From NCBI GenBank assembly GCA_965216885.1, contig OZ244209.1:5084001-5148000 (forward strand): a stretch of DNA of 64,000 nucleotides. The letters run 5' to 3'. This document shows positions 53,661-62,246 of the stretch, piece after piece. Under the pieces are notes generated by a model. The model was given only the letters and a program-made list of their open reading frames with translations. It had not been told where the DNA came from and ran no database searches. The stretch is from CAYNJG01 sp965216885 (GTDB taxonomy: Bacteria; Planctomycetota; Planctomycetia; Pirellulales; Pirellulaceae). How positions within the stretch are numbered: position 1 is the stretch's first letter; every line of letters begins with the position of its first letter. The translations under genes were made by a program, and so were the position numbers.

Positions 53661-54428
53661 ATGCCCTCGCCCGTCCGGATCGCCTTGCAATCGATCCCTG
53701 TCGCCTTTGCCCTCACAGCAGCGTTTTTTGGGCCTCCTCCCCAACTGAAATCGTTCGTGCCAGTTCGCTGGGTCACGGTGCCCTCGGATCTGTCCGGAGA
53801 ATTGGCGATTTACCCCAGCGTCTTCTGGGAACCACTCGACTCACAAAGCCTGCGGAAGCTGTTGCGGGAGCAACCAAACCTCGTCGACGAGAAGTCCGTC
53901 CTGGAGATCGGCACCGGGTCAGGACTGATCGCCCTGTGCTGCAAGCGGTACGGTGCCCGCCGGGTCGTCGCCACGGATATCAATCCAACCGCGTTCGTGT
54001 GCGCCCAGTCGAATGCCCGGAGACTGGGAATCCAACCGATCGATTTTCGACTGGTGCCATCCGGCGATGGCGAGGACAGCGGGGCGTTTTCCGTGGTGGG
54101 GGCGAGTGAGCGGTTTGATCTGATTATTTCGAATCCTCCGTGGGAAGATGCGACGCCGCGAAAGTGGAGCGAGTATGCCTTGTATGACCAGGACTTTGAG
54201 CTGCTGCGTTCGATCCTTACCGGTTGCCGTCAGCACCTGCGTCCCGAAGGGAAGATCTTGCTTGCGTACGGCTGTGTCGAGGCGATCCGGGTGACACGGC
54301 AATTGGCGGCTGAGCTGGGAATGCAGGTCTTCGTTCTGGATGACCGGGACCCTGATTCACTACCGGACGTCTTCCTGCCCGGAATGCTGTTAGGTGTCAT
54401 CCCCTCCTCCGAAATGCCTACACAGTAG
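53661..54428 (+). CDS. SAM-dependent methyltransferase
   Basis: 255 residues. Motif I is LEIGTGSGLIAL, followed by TDINPTA (cofactor-binding acidic residue) and the NPPW motif in LIISNPPWE, which is typical of N-methyltransferases acting on amides or bases, such as PrmC/HemK and related enzymes. The first 30 residues are hydrophobic, which is unusual for a soluble methyltransferase, and could be an anchor or a wrong start. Substrate unknown. Divergent from the H1-like gene. Confidence 0.83.
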   Translation: MPSPVRIALQSIPVAFALTAAFFGPPPQLKSFVPVRWVTVPSDLSGELAIYPSVFWEPLDSQSLRKLLREQPNLVDEKSVLEIGTGSGLIALCCKRYGARRVVATDINPTAFVCAQSNARRLGIQPIDFRLVPSGDGEDSGAFSVVGASERFDLIISNPPWEDATPRKWSEYALYDQDFELLRSILTGCRQHLRPEGKILLAYGCVEAIRVTRQLAAELGMQVFVLDDRDPDSLPDVFLPGMLLGVIPSSEMPTQ

Positions 54429-54630
54429 GTCCCCCAGGACGCAAAACCGCTTCAACAAAAATGTTTTAGGGCGGACAGGCGCTTCAGTCGCTACAGCCGG
54501 ATGGGATGTGGCGAAAACTCGTCATGTATTCGGTCGACTGACGTGAAATCACCTCATTTGCGTCTTACGTTTCTTCAGCTCCACATTGCGTGTGGCTTCG
54601 GTACGAGAAAAAAGATTCGGAGACTCAAAT

Positions 54631-54834
54631 ATGCGTTACATCATTCCTTTCATCGTGGCAGCTGTTCTTGGCTTTGGTGCACTTGGTAGCCAGGAAGCAG
54701 AAGCCGGAAGTCACTGCAACTGCCCACGCTGTCAGCAAGTTCGTCGTCAGCAGCAGCCTAACCTGTTTCAAAAGATGATGGAGCTCGAGCGACGCAAGAA
54801 CGCGTGGCTTCGCAAGACGTTCCTCGGCAAGTAA
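54631..54834 (+). CDS. Small secreted Cys-containing protein
   Basis: 67 residues. A signal peptide (hydrophobic about 3-20, EAEAG-type cleavage) is followed by CNCPRCQQV and a basic/Gln-rich helix. GGAG lies nine bases before the ATG at 54631. The cysteines may bind a metal or form disulfides in the periplasm. No family is recognised. A strong terminator follows. Confidence 0.72.
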   Translation: MRYIIPFIVAAVLGFGALGSQEAEAGSHCNCPRCQQVRRQQQPNLFQKMMELERRKNAWLRKTFLGK

Positions 54835-54891
54835 GCCTGAGGCAGGACGTGTGACACCTGCCACAGCAAAACGTGAGATCGGATTCAATGC

Positions 54892-54924
54892 AAAGAGGAT
54901 CACCCTAATACGGTGATCCTCTTT
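54892..54924. terminator. Bidirectional terminator between small secreted gene and ettA
   Basis: A perfect 13-bp stem AAAGAGGATCACC/GGTGATCCTCTTT (54892-54904 with 54912-54924) around a 7-base loop, with T-rich flanks on the plus strand. It separates converging genes. Confidence 0.88.
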
Positions 54925-54951
54925 CTTTGTCATCAACAATTCTCGCGTACG

Positions 54952-56625
54952 CTAACGGACCAGCTTCTTGTACTTGAAACGACGCGGCTCGTCACTAATG
55001 CCCAGTCGTTCTTTCCGCTGCGTCTCGTAGTTGCCGAAGTTGCCCTCGCACCAGTGCACGTAGGCGTCGCCTTCAAAGGCCAGAATGTGCGTCGCGATTC
55101 GGTCGAGGAACCAGCGGTCGTGCGTGATACAGACGACGCATCCCGAGTAATTGAGGATTGCCTCCTCCAGTGCCCGGAGCGTATCTACATCGAGGTCGTT
55201 CGTTGGCTCGTCTAGCAGCAGGACGTTCGACCCGCGACGGAGAAGTTTCGCCAGTTGCACTCGATTGCGTTCACCCCCGGATAGCGTTCCAACCTTCTTT
55301 TCCTGGTCGGGGCCTTTGAAGTTGAAGCGATTGACATAGGCACGAGCACTCACGCTGCGACCGCCCATATCCAGCGTGTCGTGGCCGCCCGAGATTTCCT
55401 CGAAAACGCTGGCGTCATCCCGAAGCGAATCGCGACTCTGGTCGACGTAGCCGACCTCCACCGTCTCCCCGTGACGAATCGAACCAGAGTCTGGTTCTTC
55501 CTGGCCCGTCATCATTCGGAAGAGTGTGGTCTTACCAGCCCCGTTGGGACCGATGATCCCGACGATTCCGCCGCGAGGCAGCCGGAAGCTGAGATTCTCG
55601 ATGAGCTGTTTCTCGCCAAAGCACTTGCTGATGTCACTTGCTTCGATTACCAGCTCGCCCAGCTTCTTGCCCGGTGGAATCTGGATCTCGAATTCCTCCA
55701 GACGATCTCGCTCCTCTTCGGCCTTCAGCTTTTCGTAGTCGCGAATACGCGCCTTACTTTTCGATTGCCGGGCCTTGGGTGACATGCGAATCCATTCCAG
55801 CTCTTTCGTCAGTGTTTTCTGACGAGCGGACGCAGTCTTTTCTTCCTGACGCAGGCGTTCGGCTTTCTGCTTCAGCCACGACGTATAGTTTCCTTCGAAG
55901 GGAAAACCGTAGCCACGGTCGATTTCCAGAATCCAGCCGGCCACGTTGTCCAGGAAGTACCGGTCGTGCGTGACCGCGACGATGGTTCCCGGGTAGTCCT
56001 TCAGGTGCCGTTCGAGCCACGCGACGGCATCGGCATCGAGGTGGTTTGTCGGTTCGTCCAGCAGCAACAAATCCGGCTGCTCGAGCAGCGTCTTGCACAG
56101 CGCGACACGCCGCCGTTCGCCACCGGAGAGCTTCGTCACGTCTGCATCGCCAGGCGGAAGATTGATGGCGTCCATGGCGATTTCGATCGTACGATCAAGG
56201 TCCCACAGATTCTCCGCGTCGATCTTGTCCTGAATGACGGCCAGCTTGTCGCAGAGCTTGGTCATCTCGTCGGGATCCAGATCCGGATCCGCCAGTTTCA
56301 TGTTGATGTCGTTGAAGTCTTCAAGGCACTTGCGTTTGTCGGCAACCGCCTCCTCCACATTGCCTTTGACATCCAGCGCCTCGTTCAGCGGCGGCTCCTG
56401 CTGGACAAAGCCAACGGTATAGCCCGACCCGAGTTTCGCTTCGCCCTCAAACTCCTTGTCCATACCGGCCATGATTCGCAGCAAGGTACTCTTGCCCGCG
56501 CCGTTGCGACCGAGGACGCCAATTTTGGCACCTGGATAAAACGCCAGATTGACTTCTCGCAGAGTCTCGCGTTGACCATGTTTCTTGGTCAGGTTCGCGA
56601 TGGTGTAGATGTAGTGCTTACCCAT
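54952..56625 (-). CDS. ettA: Energy-dependent translational throttle protein EttA (ABC-F)
   Basis: 557 residues. Two ABC domains with Walker A GRNGAGKST and GPNGAGKTT, ABC signatures LSGGERRR and LSGGERNR, and no membrane domain. The arm-containing N-terminal domain and the C-terminal sequence GDAYVHWCEGNFGNYETQRK match EttA rather than other ABC-F types. It gates translation initiation at the ribosomal E site in response to the ATP/ADP ratio. Confidence 0.94.
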   Translation of the reverse strand: MGKHYIYTIANLTKKHGQRETLREVNLAFYPGAKIGVLGRNGAGKSTLLRIMAGMDKEFEGEAKLGSGYTVGFVQQEPPLNEALDVKGNVEEAVADKRKCLEDFNDINMKLADPDLDPDEMTKLCDKLAVIQDKIDAENLWDLDRTIEIAMDAINLPPGDADVTKLSGGERRRVALCKTLLEQPDLLLLDEPTNHLDADAVAWLERHLKDYPGTIVAVTHDRYFLDNVAGWILEIDRGYGFPFEGNYTSWLKQKAERLRQEEKTASARQKTLTKELEWIRMSPKARQSKSKARIRDYEKLKAEEERDRLEEFEIQIPPGKKLGELVIEASDISKCFGEKQLIENLSFRLPRGGIVGIIGPNGAGKTTLFRMMTGQEEPDSGSIRHGETVEVGYVDQSRDSLRDDASVFEEISGGHDTLDMGGRSVSARAYVNRFNFKGPDQEKKVGTLSGGERNRVQLAKLLRRGSNVLLLDEPTNDLDVDTLRALEEAILNYSGCVVCITHDRWFLDRIATHILAFEGDAYVHWCEGNFGNYETQRKERLGISDEPRRFKYKKLVR

Positions 56626-56706
56626 GGTGGTCGTCGAAACTTCGTCGCTGGATTGGAATGAGGAGGCTCGCTGGCCCGTTGCCAGTTTTCACCTGAAAGC
56701 GTAACG

Positions 56707-56738
56707 AAAAAAGCCCGACCCCAAAATGAGGTCAGGCT
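56707..56738 (-). terminator. Terminator of the ferredoxin gene
   Basis: On the minus strand AGCCTGACCT, a TTTT-containing loop and GGGTCGGGCT followed by TTTTTT form a classical intrinsic terminator, 45 bases after the fdxA stop. Confidence 0.88.
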
Positions 56739-56782
56739 ATTACTTTCACGATTTGTGTTCAGACCGTACGGTCAGAACCAGC

Positions 56783-57055
56783 TTAGCAAATCTGATCTTT
56801 TTTCTCTGTGATCACTTCGCACTGGGAAGCGAGCTCAGCGTTCAGAGCAGTGAAATCTTTCCACTCCTCAGGAACATTGTCCTCATGGAAGATCGCTTCG
56901 ACCGGGCATTCTGGTACGCACGCCTCACAATCGATGCATTCTTCAGGGTGGATATAGACCATTTGCTCGCCCTCGTAGAAGCACTCAACGGGGCACACAA
57001 CTACACAGTCTGTGTATTTGCAAGCGAAACATGGCTGGGCAACGACGTGAGTCAT
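56783..57055 (-). CDS. fdxA: 7Fe ferredoxin (3Fe-4S/4Fe-4S)
   Basis: 90 residues from the ATG at 57055, with AGGAG about ten bases upstream. Cysteines at 9, 17, 21, 40, 43, 46 and 50 match the FdxA pattern: one 3Fe-4S and one 4Fe-4S cluster. It ends in an additional C-terminal Cys90. It is an electron carrier in the cytoplasm. It is transcribed away from an ECF-like sigma gene, with a perfect inverted repeat between them. Confidence 0.93.
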   Translation of the reverse strand: MTHVVAQPCFACKYTDCVVVCPVECFYEGEQMVYIHPEECIDCEACVPECPVEAIFHEDNVPEEWKDFTALNAELASQCEVITEKKDQIC

Positions 57056-57428
57056 CGATACGAACTCCTGGATTGGGTTGACTTCAGTGCCAGCAGTCCA
57101 CCCGCTAATCACCGTTGTCGCATAACTCGTTTTTCGGAAACTTATGTTAGGCAACTTGAAGCGAAAACCGCCCGAAAAAGTACATTCCATCGCTTCAAGT
57201 TCTTACCACAGCAGTACTTCAGCAAGCGACCACTGTGAAAGCCACCGGAAATCTAGTGCTGCCCGTCATGCCTGTCAAGACACGGTATTTGGGACGGCTT
57301 TGATCACGTTGTTTGCTTCCCTTGTAACGGATACCTAGAATCGTGTAATAGATGACGATCCCGGCAGTCAAATGCCATGAAACAGACTCAGGGAAGGGTC
57401 TTGCTTCCGGGGGCAGAAAGGAAATCGG
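57056..57428. other. 373-base divergent region between fdxA and sigma gene
   Basis: Contains the 12-bp inverted repeat at 57153-57201. No RNA gene or coding frame is seen. Confidence 0.55.
57153..57201. repeat. 12-bp perfect inverted repeat upstream of fdxA
   Basis: AACTTGAAGCGA (57153-57164) and TCGCTTCAAGTT (57190-57201) are exact reverse complements separated by 25 bases. The arms lie about 100-145 bases from the fdxA start. It could be an operator or a leader hairpin. Confidence 0.8.
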
Positions 57429-57992
57429 ATGGCTCTATCCGAATTCGACAGAAACTTGTTACAGCGTTGCCTCGCCAGAGAACCGCGTTCGTGGGAGAAC
57501 TTCGTCGATCGTTTTCTCGGGCTGGTGCTCCATGTCGTCAACCACGCGGCGCAATCTCGCAGTATGCGCCTGTCAGATCAGGATCGCGAAGATCTGGTGG
57601 CGGACGTATTTATGGCGATCGTCCGTGATGAATTCGCCGTGCTCAAACAGTTCCGCGGCAAAAGCAGCCTCGCGACGTATCTCACGGTCGTTGCACGTCG
57701 TGTCGTCGTTCGTCAACTGATGAAACGCGGATCCGTCGCCACGCTCAGCCCTGAAACCGAACCGGTTTCCGAAGAACCGGGATTCGAAGCGCGTATCAGC
57801 GACCGCGAAGAAGTGGAACGGTTACTCGCAAGCTTGCCCGAATCCGAGGCCAGCATCGTGCGGATGTACCACTTGGAAGGCAAGTCGTACGGTGAGATTA
57901 GCTCGCAGACCGGCGTGCCCGAAAACAGCGTAGGTCCGACGCTCAGTCGAGCCCGAACAAAAATGCGAAATCGCGCCAGCCAAACGAGCTGA
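57429..57992 (+). CDS. ECF-like RNA polymerase sigma factor
   Basis: 187 residues. Region 2 (about 12-95) has DQDREDLVADVFMAIV and FRGKSSLATYLTVVARR; region 4 (about 125-182) has LPESEASIVRMYHLEGKSYGEISSQTG, a helix-turn-helix. No anti-sigma gene is adjacent, as is common for planctomycete ECF factors. It converges on the LRR gene with two bases between stops. Confidence 0.92.
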   Translation: MALSEFDRNLLQRCLAREPRSWENFVDRFLGLVLHVVNHAAQSRSMRLSDQDREDLVADVFMAIVRDEFAVLKQFRGKSSLATYLTVVARRVVVRQLMKRGSVATLSPETEPVSEEPGFEARISDREEVERLLASLPESEASIVRMYHLEGKSYGEISSQTGVPENSVGPTLSRARTKMRNRASQTS

Positions 57993-57994
57993 CG

Positions 57995-58765
57995 CTACGA
58001 GACTTCGCGTACATCCGGCCCGTCCCCTTTTAAATGGGCGGCCCAGACCATGGTTCCCGCCAGTTCACGCTCGAGCCGTTTCAGCATCGTGGCCGTGACC
58101 CTCGTACCGGTCAGGTGCAACTTGCGAAGCTGCTTCATGCCCAGCAGCTTTTCCGCGCCCGCATCGCTGATCTCGGTGCGGTTCAGATGCAATCGCCCCA
58201 ACAACGAAAAATCGACAATGTGATCGATGGCCCGATCCGTAACCGGGGCCCCATCGAGCCAGAGGATTTGTAGTTTCGTCAACGCCGACAGGTGCCGCAG
58301 TCCTTCGTCGCCGACGAGCGTGTCGACCAGCAACAACGACTCCAACTGTGTGAGCTTGCCGACCGAAAGCATGGCCTCATCCGTGATTGAATTCCTGGTC
58401 AGCACCAGGCGACGGAGTTCGGCCAGGCCAGCGAGGTTGCGAACTCCTGCATCGGTGATTCGTGTATCCGTCAGGAACAACCGCCTCAATCCGGTCGCCT
58501 GCCGAATCAATTCCAACTCGCCATCGGAAACTTCCGTATGGGACATGATCAGCGTATGCAGCTTCTGGGATTCGAGCGCGAGTGGCAGAAGACTCAGGTC
58601 CGCGCCCGTCTTGAATTCGGCGATCACCACACTGGACCATTCAATATCCCGCAACGCGCGCGTGCGAGCCGAATCATGATTCCATTTGCCGGACTCGGAA
58701 TATTCGAAGTCGTAGCGAACCTTGAGATTTGTCGGAAGCGACATACCAGTATCCGTTGCGATCAT
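57995..58765 (-). CDS. Leucine-rich-repeat protein
   Basis: 256 residues. About seven leucine-rich repeats of about 24 residues with the LTDTRITDAGVRNL pattern fill residues 70-230, preceded by a short beta-rich head. No signal peptide or transmembrane helix is evident. The start is uncertain (ATG 58765 or 58744). It likely mediates protein-protein binding. It probably belongs with the upstream minus-strand membrane protein (gap 49 bases). Confidence 0.85.
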   Translation of the reverse strand: MIATDTGMSLPTNLKVRYDFEYSESGKWNHDSARTRALRDIEWSSVVIAEFKTGADLSLLPLALESQKLHTLIMSHTEVSDGELELIRQATGLRRLFLTDTRITDAGVRNLAGLAELRRLVLTRNSITDEAMLSVGKLTQLESLLLVDTLVGDEGLRHLSALTKLQILWLDGAPVTDRAIDHIVDFSLLGRLHLNRTEISDAGAEKLLGMKQLRKLHLTGTRVTATMLKRLERELAGTMVWAAHLKGDGPDVREVS

Positions 58766-58814
58766 TGACGGTTAGCAGCCTACGGATCAATCCGTGGCCC
58801 GACCAGCGGGGTTG

Positions 58815-59147
58815 TCACCCAGCCAGCAAGATTCGCAGTAATAGCCAGAACGCCAGTGCAATCACCGCCGCCCACATCAACCAGGCGGGCAGCCATCGCG
58901 CCGGCGACTCGGGAACACGTTGAGGTGGCTCAAACCCGTCCAGGTGTGCATAAAAGGATAGCGGTCCGGTCTGCGAATACCGGTAACGGTAACTTCGCCC
59001 CGAAACGTTGTGCACGAACAGGTCGTTACAGGGTTGAATATCCGTCCTGATCTCCGAGCCATCCAGAGGGCCACCCAGAAAATGAATTCGATACTCGTCC
59101 GCCTCGGAACGGTACGGAACGTAACGTTGCTGTTTCTCTTGCGACAT
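58815..59147 (-). CDS. Hypothetical C-tail-anchored membrane protein
   Basis: 110 residues from the ATG at 59147. YRIHFLGGPLDGSEI near 20-36 begins a soluble beta domain; a single hydrophobic helix (WLMWAAVIALAFWLLLRILL) at the C-terminus suggests tail anchoring. Family not recognised. An upstream in-frame ATG (59294) adds residues with no support. It lies upstream of the LRR gene on the same strand. Confidence 0.72.
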   Translation of the reverse strand: MSQEKQQRYVPYRSEADEYRIHFLGGPLDGSEIRTDIQPCNDLFVHNVSGRSYRYRYSQTGPLSFYAHLDGFEPPQRVPESPARWLPAWLMWAAVIALAFWLLLRILLAG

Positions 59148-59394
59148 CTCTAAGGACCTGTCCAATTGCGTCGACAACCTGATTGTCTCACTAACCGCAA
59201 TCAGCTGTCCACATTCAACACGCCATGCATTGCCCGTTGAATCAGCCCAGACACACTCCACTGAACACTTCCCCGGACAGCACTCGGACAGCACTCGGAC
59301 AGCGTTCCCATACGCCGGATTCGGTCACTCGACCAAATGAGCTAAACGTCGCCGAACGGCGTGAACCTGAGATGTTGCCGTCTGTCCATCTATT

Positions 59395-59829
59395 ATGAAT
59401 TCGAACCAGACCACGACCGAATCGCTCGCGTCAGCACCCCTGAAATCATCCCGGCGTCTTCATCCGGAAGACCTTGCCGCGGGTGACTATGTGGCGGTTG
59501 CACACGTGACCCTTCAATTCCCCACGTTCCTGTGGTGTGGTGCAGATCCCATTACACTGCCCCCCGACAAGCCGGTGCAGATCACTTTTCTGCCGCACGC
59601 CGACAAAGGGCCGCTGAAGGTTACCGGCATCTGCCTGCCGTTCGTCCTGTGCAAGAACATCGATGGCGACAGCAAGATGTTCGACCTACGGGAGGTACAG
59701 TTCCTGCGCCTCGATAGCGAATTCGGCAAGGAAGCCCAAAAGGCACTCAGCAAGAAGTCGCGAAACGGCAAAACGAAATCAGCAGGTCGAAAAAGCAAAA
59801 AGCGAAAGTCGCAGGACAAGCGTGACTAA
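59395..59829 (+). CDS. Hypothetical protein with basic C-terminal tail
   Basis: 144 residues. A folded-looking beta-rich region (about 25-105, DLAAGDYVAVAHVTLQF, VTGICLPFVLCKN) precedes a Lys/Arg/Ser-rich tail that could contact nucleic acid. No family is recognised. No ribosome binding site is obvious. Confidence 0.68.
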   Translation: MNSNQTTTESLASAPLKSSRRLHPEDLAAGDYVAVAHVTLQFPTFLWCGADPITLPPDKPVQITFLPHADKGPLKVTGICLPFVLCKNIDGDSKMFDLREVQFLRLDSEFGKEAQKALSKKSRNGKTKSAGRKSKKRKSQDKRD

Positions 59830-59865
59830 AACGAACTTCCACCCGCGATACCAAATACCTGCCCC

Positions 59866-60402
59866 CTAATTCTCCGTTACGATATCCAGATGCACTTCGC
59901 GCATCGGCAGCCAGAAATCGTTCTTCAGTTTTGGATCGTTTGATCGCACGATGTTCAAACTGACCTGCAACGCTTTCAACGCCCGATCGAACTGACTCTT
60001 CGTACAGCCCAACTCCGCTATCGCTCGCTTGCGGAGCGGGCCTGTGAAGTTCGGTTCAAGCCGGATGAATTCGTAGACATCTCGAGCGAGGCGGTCGAGT
60101 TCGACTACGGGTTGAAACGCGTCGGGATAATGCACGTCTCGGAAGTGATCCATCTCCATCAACACCGCATCCCCACCGGGCACCTTCCCGTAGAAGACAG
60201 CGTCCGGGTAGGTCTGTGGAATACGAGTCTTCCAATCCCAAACCGCTTTGACTTTGGGACTCCAGCCACCCGCCTTGGGCTTCCTTTCAGATAGTCCGGT
60301 GTTGTCCCACAACGACGGATAGGGCGAGTCCTTGCTGCCAAAGACCGTACAGACTCTATGCTCCAACACAAACTCGTAGGCTTCTTCGAAAGTCTTGATC
60401 AT
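59866..60402 (-). CDS. Conserved protein, possibly AlkZ-related winged helix
   Basis: 178 residues. It starts MIKTFEEAYEFVLEHRVCTVFG, has a Trp-rich middle region and a helical segment GPLRKRAIAELGCTKSQFDRALKALQ that resembles a winged-helix DNA-binding unit, reminiscent of AlkZ/YcaQ-related proteins. Function is not established. It starts eight bases after the ABC permease stop, so it is the third gene of that operon. Confidence 0.7.
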   Translation of the reverse strand: MIKTFEEAYEFVLEHRVCTVFGSKDSPYPSLWDNTGLSERKPKAGGWSPKVKAVWDWKTRIPQTYPDAVFYGKVPGGDAVLMEMDHFRDVHYPDAFQPVVELDRLARDVYEFIRLEPNFTGPLRKRAIAELGCTKSQFDRALKALQVSLNIVRSNDPKLKNDFWLPMREVHLDIVTEN

Positions 60403-60410
60403 GTGAGAGA

Positions 60411-62246
60411 CTAGTCGGCGACCCTGGAAATGGTGACAAGAATCTCCTGCTCACGTTCCTGTAATTGACGTCCCTGACGGCCCAGTATCAGGCTGTAGAT
60501 CCATCCTACAACCGGAAGCTGAATGAGGGTAACGAGCAGACAGATCGGCACACCTCGCAACACCCCAAAAAAATGTGCAAGTTGTTCGGCCCCCACGGCC
60601 AGCGTGGCCGGCAGGACGGCGACCGGAACGAGGATCACCGCCAACATTTGAAGCACGATCACACTGAACTTCATGGAAACGGGCTTCATCGTTCCCGATG
60701 CCAGTCCCAAGGGTGCGTAGATCGACGTGTAGTTACCGACCAGAAAGTAGAGGAAATATGTAACCGGAATTTGGATCAATGTGGCCACGATGTGTGAGAA
60801 CGCCATCTTCCCCAAGATGCCGATAGCGATCACGAGCAGCCCCCCCAGTGTCGCCGCGAACGGCAGCAAGCCAAAGTTCTTGCCCAGTAGGATATCTCGC
60901 CGCGCACATGGCGATAGTACGTAGAAACGAAAGCCCTGACGATCAAGCCCGAACATGTTCAGCAGCATTTGAGCCATCCCCATGACCGAGATCGTCAGCG
61001 CCCCGACGCCGAACCAGGGGCGGGCAAATGACGGCAACTTGTCGACATTGCCCGTGAGCATCATCGAACCAAAGACACACGCGAAAATGAGTGGCGTGAG
61101 CAGAGCCATCTTTGCTTCGGGGGCTCGCAGTGTCGAACGGAACGTCGCCGTCGCAATTGCCGATTGAGCATCCGAGAGCAGCGGGACGTCCTTTTCAAGG
61201 AGCGTGGCGCCGGCAACCGATTTTGACTTTTTTCGCGAAACAGCGCGTAGCACCTTGTTGTGGTGCCCCGTGTACGCTCGCAGCGTACTGCGATACGCCA
61301 TGGTCAGACTGCCCAGCCCAATCGCCGACATTCCCAGCACGCACAACCACGGAGTCAGAACATGACCGCGTGCCGCAGCACTCGCGCCGTAGGGTAGCCA
61401 GCCGATCGGCAGCGCCACGTTGGCCAGCGTCGCCTTGCGATTGAAGGACGCCAGCTGTTCCGCCTGAATGGCTGACTCGTTTTCAAGATACTCCTGCTTC
61501 GCCTTGTCCACCGCCGCGGTATAGGCTTCCAGCTCGATTTCCTGGGCGGTCAGCTTCTCCTGCAAATCCTGCAGGTGTTCGGCGTGTTCGACCTGTCGCA
61601 ATCGGGGACCTTCCCCCCTCGACTTCATCGTCCCCATATTGATCAGGTTCGGAACCTGAAACAGCATGATGAAGAACATGGTGGTACACGCCACGACAGT
61701 CCCGCGCGTGCGCTTGTTCTCCATCAGTCGCGCCAGCCAACCGCGTATCTGATAGGAGATGGCTGTGACCATGACCAGGAACGAAATCAGCAGCGCAAAC
61801 ACGACCAATGAAACAACACCGAACTGTAAAACCGAAGCCACGCATAGCCCCAGCATCGCGGGAAACAGCAACAGGATTGTCAGGCTGGCAAAAGAGCTGG
61901 CATAGTTGAGAAAGAAGGCACCAGAGAGCGAAACGGGCAGATGCAGCAGGTTCTTCAGCGACATCATCTCTGAACGCTGCAGTTCGACCATAAGTGCAAT
62001 TGACCAGCCGAACAGAAACAACAGGGCGATCGCGTCCCAGACATAGAGCATATAGAACGGTTCCATCTTCGCGAGGAAGAACTTGCCCCATCCGATCGCA
62101 AAGACAAAAGCACCGAAGGAGCTGATCGCGCCCAGAATCAGAAAAATGGTCGAGACGATGCGGTTGGCTTTCCCTGACCGGGCGAACTGGTTGCGCATCG
62201 CCTGCCATCGCATGCTAACGACGGCCGAGAAGTGTCGAAAATTCAC
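60411..62246 (-). CDS. ABC transporter permease
   Basis: 611 residues with about twelve predicted transmembrane helices and a central soluble helical segment (about 225-270) rich in Glu, Gln and Lys. There is no ATP-binding motif. It is paired with the upstream ATPase by a four-base overlap (ATGA), forming an ABC-2-like exporter of unknown substrate. It is much longer than a typical ABC-2 permease of 250-400 residues. Confidence 0.88.
   Translation of the reverse strand: MNFRHFSAVVSMRWQAMRNQFARSGKANRIVSTIFLILGAISSFGAFVFAIGWGKFFLAKMEPFYMLYVWDAIALLFLFGWSIALMVELQRSEMMSLKNLLHLPVSLSGAFFLNYASSFASLTILLLFPAMLGLCVASVLQFGVVSLVVFALLISFLVMVTAISYQIRGWLARLMENKRTRGTVVACTTMFFIMLFQVPNLINMGTMKSRGEGPRLRQVEHAEHLQDLQEKLTAQEIELEAYTAAVDKAKQEYLENESAIQAEQLASFNRKATLANVALPIGWLPYGASAAARGHVLTPWLCVLGMSAIGLGSLTMAYRSTLRAYTGHHNKVLRAVSRKKSKSVAGATLLEKDVPLLSDAQSAIATATFRSTLRAPEAKMALLTPLIFACVFGSMMLTGNVDKLPSFARPWFGVGALTISVMGMAQMLLNMFGLDRQGFRFYVLSPCARRDILLGKNFGLLPFAATLGGLLVIAIGILGKMAFSHIVATLIQIPVTYFLYFLVGNYTSIYAPLGLASGTMKPVSMKFSVIVLQMLAVILVPVAVLPATLAVGAEQLAHFFGVLRGVPICLLVTLIQLPVVGWIYSLILGRQGRQLQEREQEILVTISRVAD

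Noticed and set aside
59281..59302. Two tandem CACTCGGACAG copies
   Set aside because: Only two full copies in a short gap upstream of the membrane-protein gene; too small to support an element.
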